From Planctomycetota bacterium (GTDB lineage Bacteria; Planctomycetota; PLA2; JAEUHO01), in contig JAJDEN010000005.1 of assembly GCA_029259775.1 (NCBI GenBank), positions 1 through 64,000 on the forward strand: a DNA stretch of 64,000 nucleotides, in the 5' to 3' direction. The notes below the pieces were generated by a model. It saw only the letters and a list, made by a program, of their open reading frames with translations. It had not been told where the DNA came from and did not search any database. Positions 1 through 11,028 of this stretch are shown here, piece after piece. Made by a program: the position numbers and the translations under genes. Position 1 is the first letter of the stretch. Each line of letters opens with the position of its first letter.

Positions 1-363
1 CCGGCTGTGCTGCTCCTCGAACGTCTGGAACCCGCCGATGCCGCAGCCGATGATCGCGCCGAACATGTTGCGATCGACCTTGTCCAGATCGATGCCGGAG
101 TCGGCGAGCAACGCGTCGGACGCCGCGATGGCGTACTGCGCAAAGGGGTCGACCTTCTTGAGATCCTTTTTCTCCATCCACGGAGTGGGATCCCAATTCT
201 TGATCTCGCCCGCGATACGGACGGAGTACTCCGAGGCATCGAATCGCTCGATGTTGGAGATTCCGCTCTCTCCCTCACAGATGCGCGCCCACTGGGCGTC
301 CACTTCGGTACCGAGAGAGGTCACCAGCCCAAGGCCGGTGATGACCACGCGTCGCTTCGACAT
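1..363 (-). CDS. fabF: 3-oxoacyl-ACP synthase II (FabF), N-terminal part
   Basis: This gene encodes the condensing enzyme that elongates acyl-ACP with malonyl-ACP in type II fatty-acid synthesis. Only the first 121 codons are in the window; the C-terminus, with the catalytic Cys and His residues, lies beyond base 1. The N-terminus MSKRRVVITGLGLVTSLG is the classic KAS II opening, and ...GAIIGCGIGGFQTFEEQHS matches the family further on. The ATG is at 361-363, 24 bases after the acpP stop, and an acpP-fabF pair is the usual bacterial order. The identification is secure and only the length is unknown. Confidence 0.95.
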   Translation of the reverse strand, partial: MSKRRVVITGLGLVTSLGTEVDAQWARICEGESGISNIERFDASEYSVRIAGEIKNWDPTPWMEKKDLKKVDPFAQYAIAASDALLADSGIDLDKVDRNMFGAIIGCGIGGFQTFEEQHSR

Positions 364-387
364 TGGTGCTCGCCCCGAGGGGGAGTG

Positions 388-618
388 CTACGCGTTGGCC
401 TCGATGTAGGTGATCGCGTCGCCGACGGTCTGAATTTTCTCAGCTTCCTCGTCGGGGATGGAGATATCGAAGGCGTCCTCGAACTCCATCACGAGCTCGA
501 CGGTGTCCAGGGAGTCGGCGCCGAGGTCGTTGATGAACGACGTCTCTTCGCTCACCTTGTCTTCGCTCTGACCCATCTGCTCGCAGACGATCTTGATCAC
601 CTTGTCACGGACGCTCAT
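388..618 (-). CDS. acpP: acyl carrier protein
   Basis: This is the 76-residue carrier of acyl intermediates in fatty-acid synthesis. The phosphopantetheine site is Ser36 in the DSLDTVEL motif, and the protein is acidic and helical with the usual length. The frame is open upstream to 693, but the ATG at 616-618 has a perfect AGGAGG (625-630) at good spacing and gives the normal N-terminus [11 protein letters not shown], so the shorter start was chosen. It lies between fabG (97-base gap) and fabF in the fab operon. Confidence 0.97.
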   Translation of the reverse strand: MSVRDKVIKIVCEQMGQSEDKVSEETSFINDLGADSLDTVELVMEFEDAFDISIPDEEAEKIQTVGDAITYIEANA

Positions 619-714
619 GGCGGTCCTCCTATCGCAGGCCACGTCGGCGCCGACCCGCCTGGGTCGCACCTCGTGGGAAGTCGCAGCCCCCACAGCGCGG
701 GGCAGGTTGTTGTC

Positions 715-1485
715 CTACATGACCATTCCGCCGTCCACAGGAATAACCTGCCCGGTGACGTATCCGGCCTGTGTGGAGGCAAGGAATACCACCACCTCGG
801 CCACGTCCTCGACGGTTCCCATGCGGGACAGCGGAATCAGACTCTTCAGTTGGTCCGCAGCGCCCTCGGGCAGCTCCGCGGTCATGTCGGTCTGGATGAA
901 GCCCGGCGCCACGGCATTGGCCGTCACCCCGCGCCCCGCCAGTTCCTTGGCTACGGCCTTCGTGAAGCCCACGACGCCAGCCTTGCTCGCCGCGTAGTTG
1001 GCCTGGCCGGCGTTGCCGGTGAGTCCCACGACGGACGTGATGTTGATCACCCGACCGCGCTTGCTCTTCATGAGGCGGCGGGCGGCGGCCTTGGTGGTCA
1101 GGAACGTGCCCTTGAGGTTCACGTCCTGGACCTGGTCCCACTCCTCCTCCTTCATGCGAAGCAGGAGGTTGTCCCGGGTGATACCGGCGTTGTTGACGAC
1201 GACGTCGAGGCCCCCACCGTGGGCCACGGCGGCGTCGACCGCCGCCTGGCAGCTGTCGGCGTCGCTGACGTCGGCCTTGACGAACGCGCACTGCTCGGCG
1301 GCGCCGCTCTCGGCGATCGCATCCGCGGCAGCCGCTTCGTTGGTGCCGGTGAAGGTGACCTTGGCGCCGCGTGAGGCGAACGCCTTGACCAGTGCGCGGC
1401 CGATGCCGCGGGTACCGCCCGTGACCAGGACGCTGACGTCTTCGAAGCCGCTCGGGGGCACTGTACCGCTCGGGGGCACTGTCAT
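715..1485 (-). CDS. fabG: 3-oxoacyl-ACP reductase
   Basis: This NADPH-dependent short-chain dehydrogenase reduces 3-ketoacyl-ACP. Visible features are the cofactor loop TGGTRGIG (residues 22-29), NNAG (98-101) and the catalytic Ser151, Tyr164 and Lys168 in YAASK. The C-terminus GYVTGQVIPVDGGMVM is typical of FabG. Its ATG overlaps the fabD stop as ATGA (1482-1485), which implies translational coupling. The first residues carry a small duplication (TVPPSG twice) caused by an 18-base direct repeat; it adds about ten residues ahead of the Rossmann fold and is probably harmless. Confidence 0.96.
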   Translation of the reverse strand: MTVPPSGTVPPSGFEDVSVLVTGGTRGIGRALVKAFASRGAKVTFTGTNEAAAADAIAESGAAEQCAFVKADVSDADSCQAAVDAAVAHGGGLDVVVNNAGITRDNLLLRMKEEEWDQVQDVNLKGTFLTTKAAARRLMKSKRGRVINITSVVGLTGNAGQANYAASKAGVVGFTKAVAKELAGRGVTANAVAPGFIQTDMTAELPEGAADQLKSLIPLSRMGTVEDVAEVVVFLASTQAGYVTGQVIPVDGGMVM

Positions 1486-2441
1486 GCCGGCTCTCCTTGC
1501 ACGAGGGCTTCGATCGCCTCCGCGCTATTGGCGTTGATGAGCGTCTCGGCCTTGCCGTCCTGGTCGATGCGACGCACGAGGCCCGTGAGGACCTGGCCGG
1601 GCGCGCTCTCGATGAAACGGCTGAGGCCCATGCCGAGGGCTGTGTTCACGCAGTCGATGAACAGCACAGGGCTGGTGACCTGGGCGACGAGGTTGGCGCG
1701 GATCGTGTCGGGATCGCTCGTGGCCTTGCCCGAGACGTTGGAGATGACCGGCACGCGCGGGGCACGAACCTCGATGGCCTCGAGGGTCTTGGCCAGGCGC
1801 TTGGCCCCGATGTCCATGAGCGGACTATGGAACGCCCCGGCGACCGGCAGCCGCGCCGGCCGGCGTATGCCCTGCTCCTTGGCGAGGGCTTCGGCCACGT
1901 CGAGGGACGCGTTGTCGCCCGAGATGACGACCTGACCCGGGGCGTTGAGGTTCGCCACGGTGCACACGCCGCCCGTCTGCTCACGGGCACTGGCGCAGAT
2001 GGCCTCCGCGTCCTCGACGGCGCAGCGCAGTGCGGTGAGTCCGCTGGGGGTCGCGTCGCTCGCCTCCTGCATGCCGATGCCGCGCTCGCGCACGAGAATG
2101 AGGGCATCACCCAGGTCGAGCGCGCCGGCCGCCTGAAGCGCCGTGAACTCACCCAGCGAGAGGCCGAAGCACGCGCCGACGTCGCTCTCGTCGACGGCGC
2201 CTGAAGCCTTCATGGCCTCCCAGCACGCGATGCCCGCGGCCAGGATGGCCGGCTGCTGGATGTCCGTGCGGACCAACTCCCCGGCCGGCCCTTCGCGGCA
2301 CAGGCCGAGCAGATCGAGCCCCAGTACTTCGGCGGCGCGGTCGTAGACGGCGCGGGCCTCGGGCCAGCGGTCGGCCACATCGACACCCATGCCGACCTTC
2401 TGGGCGCCTTGGCCCGGGAAGACGAGAGCGGTGTGGCTCAC
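1482..2441 (-). CDS. fabD: malonyl-CoA:ACP transacylase
   Basis: FabD loads malonate from CoA onto ACP. The 319-residue protein opens with TALVFPGQGAQKVGMG, has the nucleophile Ser95 in GLSLGE (residues 93-98), and has the catalytic His205 in GAFHSPLM. Length is normal for the family. It overlaps plsX upstream and fabG downstream by 4 bases each (ATGA), so plsX-fabD-fabG is translationally coupled. In many bacteria fabH lies between plsX and fabD; here it is absent. Confidence 0.96.
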   Translation of the reverse strand: MSHTALVFPGQGAQKVGMGVDVADRWPEARAVYDRAAEVLGLDLLGLCREGPAGELVRTDIQQPAILAAGIACWEAMKASGAVDESDVGACFGLSLGEFTALQAAGALDLGDALILVRERGIGMQEASDATPSGLTALRCAVEDAEAICASAREQTGGVCTVANLNAPGQVVISGDNASLDVAEALAKEQGIRRPARLPVAGAFHSPLMDIGAKRLAKTLEAIEVRAPRVPVISNVSGKATSDPDTIRANLVAQVTSPVLFIDCVNTALGMGLSRFIESAPGQVLTGLVRRIDQDGKAETLINANSAEAIEALVQGEPA

Positions 2442-3517
2442 GCGCCTGCCCCGGAGTCATCGGTGCTGGAGGACGCTGCTTCGGATGATGCTGCTTCCGA
2501 TGAGGCTGCGGCCTTGGCTGCGTCGGACGCGGCGATGCCGGCGAGCTGCTTCTCGATCAGGGCCCCCACGCCGCCCTGGACGTAGGAGCGGATGACGCGT
2601 GCGCCGTTCAGGTAGGCCTTGGGCCCGCTGCGGCCGTGGCCGATGACGTACGCGCCCTTGACGCCGAGCAGCGGGGCGCCGCCGTAGGCTGCGTAGTCCA
2701 CGGTCTTGGCCAGGCCGCCGATCACCATGCGGGGGTCGACGCTGTCGGCGCCGATCTTGGCGAGGATGCCGGGGACCGCGTGCAGCATGTAGGCGGCGAG
2801 GCCCTCGGCTGCCTTCAGCACGATGTTGCCCGTGAAGCCGTCGCACACCACCACGTCCGCAGCGCCTTCGAAGACCGCGTGCGGCTCGACGTTGCCGATG
2901 AAGCCAGGTAGCGGGTTCGCGCGGAACTGCTCCCAGACGTCGGCGACCAGGCGGTTGCCCTTCGTCTCTTCCTCACCGATGGAGAGGATGCCGATGCGCG
3001 GCTCCGGGATGCCGAGCGACGCTTTCGCGTAATGCAGGGCCATCACGGCGTACTGGTAGACCTCGTTCGGACGCGCGTCCGGATTCGCCCCGCCGTCGAT
3101 CATGACGGATACGCCGTTCGGGTTGGGCAGCGGCACGGCGATGCCGGTGCGCTTCACGCCCTTGAGCCTGCGGCAGTAGAGCGTGGCTGCGGCTACGGCG
3201 CCGCCGGTCGTCCCCATCGTGAGCACGCCTTCGACGTCGCCCTTGTGCAGCAGCTCGGCGCATGCGCGCGCGCTGACCTTGTCGCTTCCCCGGATGGAGC
3301 GGACGGGGTCGGCGGTGTCGACCTTCTCGGGCGCGTCATGCAGCATGATGCGCTCGGACGGCGCGGCGCCGTGCTTGGCGAGCTCGGCTTCGAGCGCGGC
3401 CGGGTCGCCGACGAGAACGACCTCGACGTCGTCATACTGCGCGAGTGCCTGGAGTGCTCCCTCGACCGGCGCTGCCGGTGCGAGGTCGCCGCCCATGGCG
3501 TCGATGGCGATTCGCAT
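2438..3517 (-). CDS. plsX: phosphate acyltransferase PlsX
   Basis: PlsX makes acyl-phosphate from acyl-ACP, the first committed step toward phosphatidic acid in the PlsX/PlsY route. The 359-residue protein begins MRIAIDAMGGDLAPAAPVEG and contains the family segments VLTMGTTGGAVAAATL, MIDGGANPD and VCDGFTGNIVLKAAEG. The last 25 or so residues are a low-complexity Ala/Ser tail (repeated SSEAA units) outside the conserved fold. It follows rpmF by 51 bases, the usual rpmF-plsX arrangement. Confidence 0.96.
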   Translation of the reverse strand: MRIAIDAMGGDLAPAAPVEGALQALAQYDDVEVVLVGDPAALEAELAKHGAAPSERIMLHDAPEKVDTADPVRSIRGSDKVSARACAELLHKGDVEGVLTMGTTGGAVAAATLYCRRLKGVKRTGIAVPLPNPNGVSVMIDGGANPDARPNEVYQYAVMALHYAKASLGIPEPRIGILSIGEEETKGNRLVADVWEQFRANPLPGFIGNVEPHAVFEGAADVVVCDGFTGNIVLKAAEGLAAYMLHAVPGILAKIGADSVDPRMVIGGLAKTVDYAAYGGAPLLGVKGAYVIGHGRSGPKAYLNGARVIRSYVQGGVGALIEKQLAGIAASDAAKAAASSEAASSEAASSSTDDSGAGA

Positions 3518-3568
3518 CGAGCCTGCCCCTCGGATCTGCGTCCAGCCCGTCTCAAGGAGACGAGGGGA

Positions 3569-3748
3569 CTAGTCTTCCTTCGCGACGATCTCGCGGCCGG
3601 CGTAGTGGCCGCACTTGTCGCAGACACGGTGCGACGGACCGGGTGTGCCACAGCGTGCGCAGTCGCGCAGGTTCTTGGGCTGGATCGCGTGGTGCGACGC
3701 GCGCATGCGCGTACGACGCTTGCTCAGCTTGCGCATCGGAACGGCCAT
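3569..3748 (-). CDS. rpmF: 50S ribosomal protein L32
   Basis: This is a 59-residue large-subunit ribosomal protein. The N-terminus MAVPMRKLSKRRTRMRASH is diagnostic, and a four-Cys zinc ribbon follows (CARCG and CDKCG). The frame stays open for about 97 more codons upstream, but the ATG at 3746-3748 is preceded by a GGAGG and gives the canonical start. It is the first gene of the rpmF-plsX-fab operon; the operon promoter should lie in the 244 bases between here and alaS, where I could not pick a convincing consensus. Confidence 0.95.
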   Translation of the reverse strand: MAVPMRKLSKRRTRMRASHHAIQPKNLRDCARCGTPGPSHRVCDKCGHYAGREIVAKED

Positions 3749-3992
3749 GGCGGGATCCTCCGGCCGCCGTCCGCGGGGTCCTGCGTGAGGATCGCGACCG
3801 GGGCCATTTGTGGGGCTTTCGGGGCTACCTTCGGCGATCCGCTCGGATTCCGCAAGGCAGCCCGGAAGAGTAGACGGGCCCCGAGAGGCGGTCAAGAACG
3901 CGCGCGGGCCTTCTCGGCCGTCCCAACCCCTCGCCATCGAACGGATTGGGGCGCCGCAGCCCGGAAGCCTGGACGCGGGGCGCCGCGCTGCC

Positions 3993-6644
<2,652 letters not shown>

Positions 6645-6748
6645 CCCGGCAAGGTACACGGGGCTCTCAGGCGACCCACCTCCCGGGTAGGGTGCCCACG
6701 GCCGCGCGCGTGCGGGGCCACCACCCAGGCCACGTCCCAGGAGGGACC

Positions 6749-7336
6749 GTGAAGCACCTCGTCCGCACCTTCGTCGGTATCCGCTGCGGCCGCGCCATGC
6801 GGGACGTGCTCCATCGCGAAGGCCTCCGGCTCCAGGCCGACGATCCCGTCGTGAAGCTGCCCGCCATCGAGGACCTGCACATCACGCTGCAGTACCTGGG
6901 CGACACGGCGCAGGAAGACATCACGCACATCGCGGAGGCCCTGGAAGAGGCGGTCGAGGACATCGCGCCCTTCCTCGTGGGGTATGTCGGCGTGGGCGCC
7001 TTCCCGGATGTTCAGCGTCCGAGGGCCATCTGGGCCGGGATCGACCCGGACGGCGGTGCCGAGGAACTGCGCGGCCTGGCGCGGTCGGTCAGCAAGGCCC
7101 TGCGGCCGATCGGCTACCGCGGCGAGAAGCGTGCGTACCACCCCCACGTGACGATCGCCCGAGCCCACAGCAAGCCCTCCGACCGCTTCCTCCACGATCT
7201 CAGCGCTGCCCATTCCCATCCCCATGAGATGGACCTCGGTGAGGAAATGGTGTCGGAGCTCAAACTTATCCTCTCCGACCCGGGTCACGGCCCGTACCAT
7301 TACATCGACCTAACAACGGTCCCGCTGGGCGGGTAG
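6749..7336 (+). CDS. thpR: RNA 2',3'-cyclic phosphodiesterase (LigT/ThpR type)
   Basis: This 195-residue member of the 2H phosphoesterase family opens 2',3'-cyclic phosphates on RNA ends. The two catalytic motifs are visible: HITL in DLHITLQYLG and HVTI in YHPHVTIARAH. The frame opens at 6692, but the GTG at 6749 has AGGAGG at 6739-6744 and gives the usual start VKHLVRTFVGI, so it was chosen. It lies 132 bases upstream of recA on the same strand; a link between the two is not evident. Confidence 0.85.
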   Translation: MKHLVRTFVGIRCGRAMRDVLHREGLRLQADDPVVKLPAIEDLHITLQYLGDTAQEDITHIAEALEEAVEDIAPFLVGYVGVGAFPDVQRPRAIWAGIDPDGGAEELRGLARSVSKALRPIGYRGEKRAYHPHVTIARAHSKPSDRFLHDLSAAHSHPHEMDLGEEMVSELKLILSDPGHGPYHYIDLTTVPLGG

Positions 7337-7383
7337 TCCCCAGGGCAGGCATTGCCGCCTCTCCCTGAAGACTTCTCCGCGCC

Positions 7384-7415
7384 GTGTGACTCGACAGGCG
7401 TGTGACTCGACAGGC
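7384..7415 (+). repeat. two tandem 16-bp repeats upstream of recA
   Basis: The unit GTGTGACTCGACAGGC occurs at 7384-7399 and 7400-7415, followed by the first seven bases of a third copy (7416-7422). It sits 47-85 bases ahead of the recA start, within the likely promoter region. It could be an operator or chance tandem slippage. No SOS box of the known CTGT-N8-ACAG or GAAC-N4-GTTC types was found nearby. Confidence 0.5.
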
Positions 7416-7468
7416 GTGTGACCGCACAGGTCAGTAAGACGAGATAGGGCCGAGGGAGGCAGACAGAC

Positions 7469-8707
7469 ATGGTTGGCAAGAACGCTACGAGCAAGGGCGC
7501 TACGGGGAAGAGCGCCTTTGGGAAGAAGAAGGCGCCGAAGAACAAGATCCCCACCAAGGTGGCGTCCACACGCGCCGCGGTGGCGACCCAGGCCAAGGCG
7601 GCCAGTGAAGGCAGGGAAGCGAAGGTCAAACAGCAGGCCTTGACCCAGGCGCTCAGCACCATCGAGCGTGCCTACGGCAAGGGCTCGATCATGACGCTCG
7701 GCGCAGGCAATGCGCAGAAGGTCGACGGCATCTCCACCGGCAGCATGTCCCTTGACCTCGCGCTCGGGGGCTACGGCATCCCGCGCGGACGCATCTGCGA
7801 GATCTACGGTCCGGAGTCCTCCGGCAAGACGACCCTCTGCTCGCACATCGTGGCCAACGCCCAGAAGACGGGCGGCATCTGCGCCTTCATCGACGCCGAG
7901 CACGCGTTCGACTCGGCCTACGCCAAGAACCTCGGCGTGAACCTCGACGAGCTCCTGGTCTCGCAGCCCGACAACGGCGAGCAGGCCCTCGAGATCGCCG
8001 AGACCCTCATCCGCAGCAACGCCGTGGACGTGGTCGTCATCGACTCCGTGGCAGCGTTGGTACCCAAGGCCGAGATCGACGGCGAGATGGGCGACAGCCA
8101 CGTCGGCCTGCAGGCGCGCCTCATGAGCCAGGCCTTGCGCAAGCTCAGCGGTGCGATCCACCAGTCCAACACCGCCGTCCTCTTCACCAACCAGATCCGC
8201 ATGAAGATCGGCGTCATGTTCGGCAGCCCCGAGACGACGTCGGGCGGCAACGCGCTCAAGTTCTACGCCTCGGTTCGCATGGACATGCGCCGCATCGGAT
8301 CCATCAAGGGGCCGGGCGACGTCGTGATTGCCAACCGCACCCGCGTGAAGGTGGTCAAGAACAAGATCGCGCCGCCTTTCCGTCTCGCGGAGTTCGACAT
8401 CACGTTCGGCAAGGGCATCGACCGCGTCGGTGATGTGCTCGACCTGGCCGTCAACGGCGGCGTCGCCGAGAAGAGCGGCTCGTGGTTCTCCTGGAAGGGC
8501 ACGCGCCTCGGCCAGGGCCGCGAGAAGTCATGCAACTTCCTGCGCGAAAACGAGGATCTGCTCGTCGCCCTCGAGGCCGAGACGGGCGCTGCGCTCGGCA
8601 TGCCCGGGTACGGCACGGAGGAGGCCGCTGAAGAGGGAGCCCAAGATGTCCCGGCGGCCGCTCGGGAGGCCAACGGCGACATCCCGGCGGTTCGCGCAGG
8701 GATGTAG
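7469..8707 (+). CDS. recA: recombinase RecA with long basic N-terminal extension
   Basis: RecA forms the ATP-dependent strand-exchange filament and triggers the SOS response. The core is unmistakable: Walker [10 protein letters not shown] at 114-122, [16 protein letters not shown], and the loop 2 region [17 protein letters not shown]. At 412 residues it is longer than E. coli RecA. The conserved YGKGSIM begins near residue 69 rather than about 21, so there is an extension of roughly 48 residues rich in Lys, Ala and Thr. The start is supported by GGGAGG at 7454-7459. The C-terminus is an acidic/Ala-rich tail, as is common. Confidence 0.97.
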   Translation: MVGKNATSKGATGKSAFGKKKAPKNKIPTKVASTRAAVATQAKAASEGREAKVKQQALTQALSTIERAYGKGSIMTLGAGNAQKVDGISTGSMSLDLALGGYGIPRGRICEIYGPESSGKTTLCSHIVANAQKTGGICAFIDAEHAFDSAYAKNLGVNLDELLVSQPDNGEQALEIAETLIRSNAVDVVVIDSVAALVPKAEIDGEMGDSHVGLQARLMSQALRKLSGAIHQSNTAVLFTNQIRMKIGVMFGSPETTSGGNALKFYASVRMDMRRIGSIKGPGDVVIANRTRVKVVKNKIAPPFRLAEFDITFGKGIDRVGDVLDLAVNGGVAEKSGSWFSWKGTRLGQGREKSCNFLRENEDLLVALEAETGAALGMPGYGTEEAAEEGAQDVPAAAREANGDIPAVRAGM

Positions 8708-8756
8708 CGTCAGGCAGAGATGCAAGGCAGGGATGCAAGGCAGGGGGCTGAACGCA

Positions 8757-8810
8757 AAGCTGGCTCGTGATGCGTAGATGTCGAGATGCGCAAGCACCGC
8801 GAGCCAGCTT
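8757..8810. terminator. hairpin terminator between convergent recA and PfkB genes
   Basis: A perfect 11-bp stem, AAGCTGGCTCG (8757-8767) with CGAGCCAGCTT (8800-8810), encloses a 32-base loop. It lies 49 bases past the recA stop and 12 bases before the end of the convergent kinase gene. The T-tract is poor (CGTTCTT), so termination efficiency is uncertain, but the position favours a shared bidirectional terminator. Confidence 0.6.
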
Positions 8811-8821
8811 CGTTCTTGCCC

Positions 8822-9748
8822 CTAGGGCGAGACGAACCGCCGGAGCTCGGAGGTGCGCTCCTCGATGGAGGCGCGCTCGAGATCGGCCAGGACGTCGAGG
8901 CTGAAGTCGCTCACCGTGTAGCTGGCGACGGAGGTGCCGTACAGCATCGCGCGGCAGACGTCGTCAACACGTTGGGCGTTCTCTCCCGCGAGGTGGCCCA
9001 TGACGCCGCCCGCGAAGGAGTCCCCTGCGCCCGTCGGATCCACCACCTGGTCCAGCGGGTAAGACGGCAGGGCGTAGAGGCGGTTGCGCGAGAAGAGGAA
9101 CGAGCCGTGCTCGCCCTTCTTCACGATCACGAAGCTGGGGCCGAAGTCGAGCAGCGACCGGCCGGCGGCAATGAGGTTGTCCTCGCCGGAGAGCGACTTC
9201 GCCTCGGCGTCGTTGATCATCAGGCCGTCCACGCGCTTGAGCACCTCGAGCAGGGGCTCGCGTGCGATGTCGATCCAGAGGTTCATCGTGTCCATGACGA
9301 CGAGCCGGGGCGACGTGAGCTGGTCCAGAACGGAGAGCTGGATCTTCGGGTCGGTGTTGGCCAGGAAGACGTAGGGCGAAGCGCGGAAGGCCTCGGGGAG
9401 CGTCGGCGCAAAGGTCTCGAGGACGTTCAGGTCCGTGGCCAGCGTCTCCGCCTGATCCATGTCGCCTTCGTACTTGCCGGACCAGTGAAAGGTGCTGCCG
9501 TTCGGGTCCACCTCCAGGCCGGCGAGATCGACGTCGTGACCCTCGAGCACGCGGCGGTACGTGTCCGGGAAGTCCGTACCGACGACGCCAACCAACCCGA
9601 CGCGCGCGAAGTGGGACGCGGCGACGCTGAAGTAGGTCGCGCTGCCACCCAGGATGCCGCTGCGCGCGCCCGAAGGCGTCTCGACGTCATCGAAGGCGAC
9701 GGTACCGACCACACACAGCGGCGGGGTCTCGGTAGGCAGATCGGTCAT
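8822..9748 (-). CDS. PfkB-family carbohydrate kinase
   Basis: This 308-residue ribokinase-fold sugar/nucleoside kinase has the C-terminal signature DPTGAGDSFAGG (237-248) with catalytic base Asp243 and oxyanion-hole GAGD, plus the N-terminal GG motif (ILGGSATYFS). Residues such as MNLWID and INDAEAKSLSGE match the uncharacterised sugar-kinase subgroup rather than a family with a firm substrate. Its ATG overlaps the upstream membrane protein stop by 4 bases, so the two are coupled. The substrate cannot be read from sequence. Confidence 0.88.
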   Translation of the reverse strand: MTDLPTETPPLCVVGTVAFDDVETPSGARSGILGGSATYFSVAASHFARVGLVGVVGTDFPDTYRRVLEGHDVDLAGLEVDPNGSTFHWSGKYEGDMDQAETLATDLNVLETFAPTLPEAFRASPYVFLANTDPKIQLSVLDQLTSPRLVVMDTMNLWIDIAREPLLEVLKRVDGLMINDAEAKSLSGEDNLIAAGRSLLDFGPSFVIVKKGEHGSFLFSRNRLYALPSYPLDQVVDPTGAGDSFAGGVMGHLAGENAQRVDDVCRAMLYGTSVASYTVSDFSLDVLADLERASIEERTSELRRFVSP

Positions 9749-10998
9749 GCGTTCTCCTCAGGCGCGGCGTCGGCCGGGCCGGATGTGTCGAGGGCCGCCG
9801 CACGCGCGGCGGCGGCTTCCACGTCGGCGGTGATGGTCTCCGTGGAGGGGTGCCCCTTCCAGAAGATCCACAGCAGCCCGCCGGGCAGGTTCACGCCCAG
9901 CACGGCCAGACGAAAGACGACGGACAAGCCCACGGCCTCGGTGGCCGGTACGCCGATCTGCCCGAAGAAGTAGGCGAAGGCCAACTCCCCGACGCCCCAC
10001 CCACCGGGCAGCAGCGGGATCGCGCTCAGCAGGTTGGCGAGCGGCACCAGCGCCATGGCCGCACCCAGGGAGATGCCCTCGATGCCCAAGGCCTGCGCGA
10101 GGAAATAGCAGGCGGTCGCATTGGTCGCGTGGTTGAAGAGCGAGATGCCCATGGCTGCAAGCAGCGTCGGCACGCGGCCACGGTAGAGGCTCGCCGCCGT
10201 ACGCAACTCTTCCATCAGGTTCTGGAAGGGCAGCTTGCGCACGAGCCACGCCAGGCCCAGCGCGCGGCGGATGCGCCGCGAGATCACCACGATCCCAGCT
10301 GCGACGCCCAGGGCGAGGATCGAAAGCACCACGATACGCGGCACTTCGTAGGCCGGGCCGCGCGCTGTGACGAGGAGGACGCAAGCCGCGAACACGACGA
10401 GGCCGAACAACCCGACAAAACGATCGACGAACACCGAGAGCACGGCCTTCGTGCCCACGCCCTTGAGGTCCGGATAGCGCGACTTCGCTTCCTTGTGGGC
10501 GTACCACGCCTTCACGAGGTCCCCGCCGGTCGCGCCAGGCACCGCGAGGTTGAAGAAGCCCCCGATGAACGTGAGCCGCATGCAACGCGTGAACGGCACC
10601 GGGAGAGCCAGGCCGCGAAGCAGGAGCATCCAGCGGAACGCCGTGAGCACCACGAGCACGGCCAGACCGAGGAGAACCCCGATCAGCATGCCCACGCTGT
10701 CGCCGAGGCGCCGCAGGAGTGTCTTCGCCCCGTACGTGATGTCGGGAACGTCCTGCCCGCCGTAGGACCGCGTGGAAATGTCCGCCACGGGGAATGGAAC
10801 AGCGCGGTCAGGTCCGGCGCCCAGGACCCGGTACGTCCCAACGGAGGGCCCAGCCTCGACCGTGCCCTCCGCCGTACTGCCATCGACGAACCGGACCTGA
10901 TCCAGCCACTGGACCTGGGTGGCCAGCACCCACACGAGCAGGGCGACGCCCACGATGCGCAGGGTCCACGTCAGCAGCGTTTTGCTTCGCTCGGCCAA
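9745..10998 (-). CDS. lysylphosphatidylglycerol synthase transmembrane / UPF0104-type membrane protein
   Basis: This 417-residue multi-pass membrane protein has the family motifs FFNLAVPGATGGDLVKAWY and PLLPGGWGVGELAFAYFF, typical of the flippase-like integral domain of MprF and its standalone YbhN/AglD-type relatives. An extra segment between the first and second helices (about residues 35-95) is predicted to be soluble. The catalytic aminoacyl-transferase domain of MprF is absent, so lipid lysylation is not implied; a role in lipid or glycolipid movement is a family-level inference. It is coupled to the downstream PfkB kinase by ATGA. Confidence 0.8.
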   Translation of the reverse strand: MAERSKTLLTWTLRIVGVALLVWVLATQVQWLDQVRFVDGSTAEGTVEAGPSVGTYRVLGAGPDRAVPFPVADISTRSYGGQDVPDITYGAKTLLRRLGDSVGMLIGVLLGLAVLVVLTAFRWMLLLRGLALPVPFTRCMRLTFIGGFFNLAVPGATGGDLVKAWYAHKEAKSRYPDLKGVGTKAVLSVFVDRFVGLFGLVVFAACVLLVTARGPAYEVPRIVVLSILALGVAAGIVVISRRIRRALGLAWLVRKLPFQNLMEELRTAASLYRGRVPTLLAAMGISLFNHATNATACYFLAQALGIEGISLGAAMALVPLANLLSAIPLLPGGWGVGELAFAYFFGQIGVPATEAVGLSVVFRLAVLGVNLPGGLLWIFWKGHPSTETITADVEAAAARAAALDTSGPADAAPEENA

Positions 10999-11028
10999 GG
11001 GTGTCCTATCCCAGAGTCAGGACGTGGA

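Noticed and set aside
7337-7468. LexA/SOS operator upstream of recA
   Set aside because: No CTGT-N8-ACAG or GAAC-N4-GTTC-type site could be found; only the 16-bp tandem repeats are present.
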